64,000 nucleotides of DNA from Guptibacillus hwajinpoensis (lineage in GTDB: Bacteria; Bacillota; Bacilli; Bacillales; Bacillaceae_O): contig JAENYN010000002.1 in assembly GCA_016841765.1 (NCBI GenBank), forward strand, positions 1 through 64,000. Reading direction: 5' to 3'. Below are positions 61,294 to 64,000 of this stretch, one piece after another (the stretch's first letter is position 1; each line of letters begins with the position of its first letter). The position numbers and the translations under genes were made by a program. The notes under the pieces were generated by a model that saw only the letters and a list, made by a program, of their open reading frames with translations, did no database searches and was not told the DNA's origin.

Positions 61294-61965
61294 ATGAGTG
61301 TAGACTTTAGCCTTGTTGTCGAATATATACCGTTTTTGCTGAAAGCTTCTCTGCTGACGATTGAAATCTCTGCGCTTGCCATTCTGGTTTCAATCCTTGT
61401 CGGCCTGCTTTCCGCCATGATGAAAATCTCCAGATTCAAAGTCCTTCAGAAACTTTCAGATACATACATTTCGATTATCAGAGGCATCCCTCTGCTTGTG
61501 CAGTTATACCTTGTCTACTTTGCACTGCCGCAGATTGGAATCCAGCTCGACGCCTTTTCCGCTTCGGTTATCGGCCTTGGGGTCTATGCAGGCTCTTATA
61601 TGTCAGAAATCTTCCGGGGCAGCATCGAAGCAATTCCGTTCGGGCAGATGGAAGCGGCCCGTTCCCTCGGGATGAGCTACGCCGCTTCGATGAAAAAAGT
61701 CATCCTGCCGCAGGCCCTGCGGATCAGCCTGCCGCCACTCGGAAACCAGTTCATCATCACCCTGAAAAATTCATCGCTCGCATCTGTCATCACCGCCAAT
61801 GAGCTGATGCACAGCACGACCCGGTTCGCCAGTGTGAACTTCGCTTTTCTCGAGTTCTTCGTCGTCACATCGATCATTTACTTCGTGATGACCTACACGC
61901 TGTCCAAACTGGTCGGCCTGATGGAACAGAAACTTGCTGTCGGTGAAAGGAGGAGCGCGATATGA
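61294..61965 (+). CDS. Polar amino acid ABC transporter permease
   Basis: A 223-residue permease of the HisM/GlnP type, with the opening hydrophobic [30 protein letters not shown] and the EAA loop [21 protein letters not shown] (short form: [19 protein letters not shown]). GGGAGGG precedes the ATG. It ends four bases into the ATPase gene. Confidence 0.93.
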   Translation: MSVDFSLVVEYIPFLLKASLLTIEISALAILVSILVGLLSAMMKISRFKVLQKLSDTYISIIRGIPLLVQLYLVYFALPQIGIQLDAFSASVIGLGVYAGSYMSEIFRGSIEAIPFGQMEAARSLGMSYAASMKKVILPQALRISLPPLGNQFIITLKNSSLASVITANELMHSTTRFASVNFAFLEFFVVTSIIYFVMTYTLSKLVGLMEQKLAVGERRSAI

Positions 61966-62705
61966 GTGAAGACAACAAGCCTCTGATCCGCATCCGCAAC
62001 CTGCGCAAATCATTCGGTGACCTCGAAGTGCTGAAAGATGTGTCCATCGATGTGCACAAAGGTGAAGTCGTCGTCATCATCGGCGCCAGCGGATCCGGCA
62101 AAAGCACCCTGCTCCGCTGCATCAACCAGCTCGAAAAGACGACAGAAGGGGACATTTTCGTTGATGACGAAAAAATCAATGACCAACAATCCGACCTGAA
62201 TAAAATCCGCCAGAACCTCGGCATGGTGTTCCAGCAGTTCAACCTGTTCCCGCACATGACGGTGCTGGAAAACCTGATGGTGGCGCCGCTCAATACGGCA
62301 AAACGCGACCGGGAAGAAGTGAAGGATTACTCAATGCAGCTGCTGGAGAAAGTGGGGCTGCTCGATAAAAAGAACGAGTACCCTCTCATGCTGTCCGGCG
62401 GCCAGCAGCAGCGCGTCGCCATCGCCAGGGCACTCGCCATGAGGCCGAAAGTGATGCTCTTCGACGAACCGACCTCCGCCCTCGACCCGGAATTGATCGG
62501 CGAAGTGCTGCAGGTCATGAAAGCCCTCGCCAATGAAGGGATGACAATGGTCTGTGTGACTCATGAAATGGGATTCGCCAGGGAGGTCGCCGACCGGATC
62601 TGTTTCATGGAGGACGGGAAGATTGCGGTGGAGGGATCGCCGGAAGAGGTTTTTGGGAGTACGGAGAATGAGCGGCTGCGGTCGTTTTTGCGTGTGTTGG
62701 AGTAG
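61962..62705 (+). CDS. Polar amino acid ABC transporter ATPase
   Basis: A 247-residue nucleotide-binding subunit: Walker [11 protein letters not shown]-loop [15 protein letters not shown], signature [17 protein letters not shown] and Walker [22 protein letters not shown] supports the ATG, which overlaps the permease stop (ATGA). Confidence 0.95.
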   Translation: MSEDNKPLIRIRNLRKSFGDLEVLKDVSIDVHKGEVVVIIGASGSGKSTLLRCINQLEKTTEGDIFVDDEKINDQQSDLNKIRQNLGMVFQQFNLFPHMTVLENLMVAPLNTAKRDREEVKDYSMQLLEKVGLLDKKNEYPLMLSGGQQQRVAIARALAMRPKVMLFDEPTSALDPELIGEVLQVMKALANEGMTMVCVTHEMGFAREVADRICFMEDGKIAVEGSPEEVFGSTENERLRSFLRVLE

Positions 62706-62745
62706 TGGGAAGGGATTTTCTATAATTTAATAATTGGAATTAGAT

Positions 62746-62777
62746 AAGCTTTCCAGATTGATGGGAGGCTTTTTTCT
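62746..62777 (+). terminator. Terminator of the opine-like locus
   Basis: AAGCTTTCC pairs with GGGAGGCTT, followed by TTTTTCTG. Confidence 0.6.
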
Positions 62778-62906
62778 GTTGTAGAAGTGTTCTGGCACAT
62801 TTAAAAAGGCTGGCATTATTTATTTGTTGTACCAAAAATGGTCAGGTCTCTTTGTTATTCTATAAATAGAGAGTTTTTGGAAGAGAAACAGAAAGGGGAA
62901 AACCAT

Positions 62907-63878
62907 ATGGCACTTTACAAACTGTCTGAAAGCCAACACTTATCGGAAGGAATCATGGAGAAAGTAAGCGCAGGAAATGTCAATTACGAAAAAGACTTTG
63001 AAAACTGGCTTGAAAACAGTCCGGATGCACTTTTGGATGAATATGAGGGAAATACGATTTTCTGGATCGGGCGGCAGACGAGGGCGGCAATCGGTGATTA
63101 CGGTAAATACCCTGATTTAATGGGGATTGATTCTGAAGGGAATCTTGTTATTGTTGAATTAAAGAAGGGCAGCACCCCTCGCGATGTGGTGGCACAGGCA
63201 CTTGAGTATTCGACGTGGGCTTCCGCTTTATCGGAAACAGAGCTGAATGAAATCTTCCTTTTATACCAGAATGGCAAAGGCCAGAGGAATGCAATTGAAC
63301 TTCGGGACAAGTTTAACGAAGTGTTCTATCCTGATACCCAGGAAAAGGCCGATGTTCAATTTAACCGGAAACAGCGCATTTTCATTATTGCTGAGACTGT
63401 CTCGCCGATTGTCAGAGAAGTAACGGATCATCTCCGGGACCAATATGGGATGGAGGTTTTCTGCATGGAATACACCGTTTATAAAAGCGGCCAGGGTGAG
63501 TATATCATCAGCACCGAACAAATTGGCAGTTCCGCTTCAGTGAAATCATCTTCAGGCCGGTGGAACGAGCCGGTAAAGGTAAAAGAACTGGTGTATGATA
63601 CGGTCCGGAAATTGACGATTTATGATGAAGGAGATGAAACGTTCACTCCTGCCGCCGTTTATAGGGAAATCGCCAAGGACTACCCTGATATCAACCCGAC
63701 CACAGTCCGCTGCCAGTTGATTGCGGATTGTGTGAACCATACTTCGAGAAAGCATTATCCATCGGGCCAGAAGGATTTATACTATCTTGTATCGAAGGGA
63801 AATTATCGGAAATATGATCGCCAGAGGGACGGCGAGTGGAATTGGAAGGGGGAGCCAATAAACGTAACTTCCTCCTAA
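62907..63878 (+). CDS. PD-(D/E)XK nuclease-like protein (NucS/DUF91-like) with DUF7669-type tail
   Basis: A 323-residue protein. The N-terminal domain (about 20-210) has the restriction-nuclease pattern: Asp in YGKYPDLMGIDSEGN and Glu-x-Lys in NLVIVELKKGSTPRD, plus RDVVAQALEYSTWAS, as in NucS-like DUF91 proteins. The C-terminal domain (about 215-320; KVKELVYDTVRKL, NPTTVRCQLIADC, DLYYLVSKGNYRKYD) looks like a winged-helix DNA-binding module. Role may be DNA repair or restriction. AAAGGGG precedes ATG 62907, preferred over 62838. Confidence 0.8.
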   Translation: MALYKLSESQHLSEGIMEKVSAGNVNYEKDFENWLENSPDALLDEYEGNTIFWIGRQTRAAIGDYGKYPDLMGIDSEGNLVIVELKKGSTPRDVVAQALEYSTWASALSETELNEIFLLYQNGKGQRNAIELRDKFNEVFYPDTQEKADVQFNRKQRIFIIAETVSPIVREVTDHLRDQYGMEVFCMEYTVYKSGQGEYIISTEQIGSSASVKSSSGRWNEPVKVKELVYDTVRKLTIYDEGDETFTPAAVYREIAKDYPDINPTTVRCQLIADCVNHTSRKHYPSGQKDLYYLVSKGNYRKYDRQRDGEWNWKGEPINVTSS

Positions 63879-63897
63879 ACTACCAGTCTTAGTTATG

Positions 63898-63932
63898 CTT
63901 CCCAATGCAAGATAGCATGCATTGGGAAGTTT
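63898..63932 (+). terminator. Inverted repeat after the nuclease-like gene
   Basis: CTTCCCAATGCA pairs with TGCATTGGGAAG; the following TTTC is a weak T tract. Confidence 0.5.
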
Positions 63933-63962
63933 CAAAAATACTGGAAAACCGAGGTGAATCAA

Positions 63963-64000
63963 TTGGATAAACAAGCTATTGAAAAGCAGCTTTACCTGGA
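63963..64000 (+). CDS. 5' end of an unidentified gene (cut by window edge)
   Basis: GAGGTG (63951-63956) lies six bases before a TTG at 63963 that opens a frame MDKQAIEKQLYL running off the window. Too short to classify. Confidence 0.5.
   Translation, partial: MDKQAIEKQLYL

Noticed and set aside
56321-62705. Staphylopine/pseudopaline-type metallophore locus
   Set aside because: There is an opine dehydrogenase-like gene but no nicotianamine synthase-like gene, no racemase and no metallophore-type exporter.

Overview
The window looks like a chromosomal segment of an endospore-forming Bacillaceae bacterium (Bacillus-like, moderate GC). The evidence is a GerK-type germinant receptor operon, a spore-coat transglutaminase (tgl), kapD, a YjcZ-type small sporulation protein, a small SASP-like protein, AGGAGG-type ribosome binding sites, and NsrR/hmp, htpX and glutaminase genes of Bacillus type. 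No rRNA, tRNA, CRISPR array or prophage was seen.

Layout. 0-10 kb: a DoxX membrane protein, a RibD/DHFR-like protein, HtpX, a DUF1836-type regulator, a secreted S8 protease with C-terminal SLH-like sequence behind a structured leader, a solitary IS200/IS605-type TnpB element, and a glutaminase. 10-30 kb: the gerK-type operon (A-C-B), a 191-bp direct duplication built of phased ~21-bp units, housekeeping and membrane genes, endonuclease I, a uracil permease, the nsrR/hmp nitric-oxide module, a phospholipase-A2-like Cys-rich protein with a sigma-K-like promoter, an APC permease, a TIR-domain gene paired with a membrane protein gene, and kapD. 29.6-45.4 kb: a sulfide:quinone oxidoreductase, then a PucR regulator followed by a LIV-type ABC transporter (with a fused LivM-LivG), HyuA/HyuB, CoA-transferase A/B, a class III aminotransferase and a PcaF-like thiolase. 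This reads as one catabolic island. 45.6-56 kb: a TetR-controlled MMPL exporter with a heptad-repeat secreted partner, small membrane proteins, a NifX-like gene followed by a selenocysteine-containing glutaredoxin-like protein, tgl, and an acyl-CoA-dehydrogenase-like flavoprotein behind a TPP riboswitch. 56-64 kb: an opine-like locus (alanine-dehydrogenase/carboxyethylornithine-synthase-like enzyme, PucR, octopine-dehydrogenase-like enzyme, polar amino acid ABC transporter) and a PD-(D/E)XK nuclease-like protein.

How parts work together. The two PucR clusters each join import, conversion and regulation of a nitrogenous compound whose identity cannot be read from the sequence. In the first, HyuAB, an aminotransferase, a CoA-transferase and a thiolase would form a closed chain if the released amino acid carries its amine on the beta carbon. 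nsrR and hmp are divergent, with two operator-like palindromes between them.

Most notable: (1) an in-frame TGA at the first Cys of the second CxxC motif of a PDO/glutaredoxin-like protein, followed by a hairpin with GU in its apical loop at nearly the E. coli SECIS position, so a selenoprotein; (2) six copies of a 44-bp palindrome with near-identical outer arms scattered over 36 kb; (3) the TIR plus membrane protein pair behind an attenuator-like leader; (4) a TPP riboswitch controlling a flavoprotein with no known thiamin role; (5) the HyuAB-transaminase-CoA-transferase-thiolase island; (6) the opine-like locus, whose dehydrogenase has Asn where the family normally has its catalytic His.
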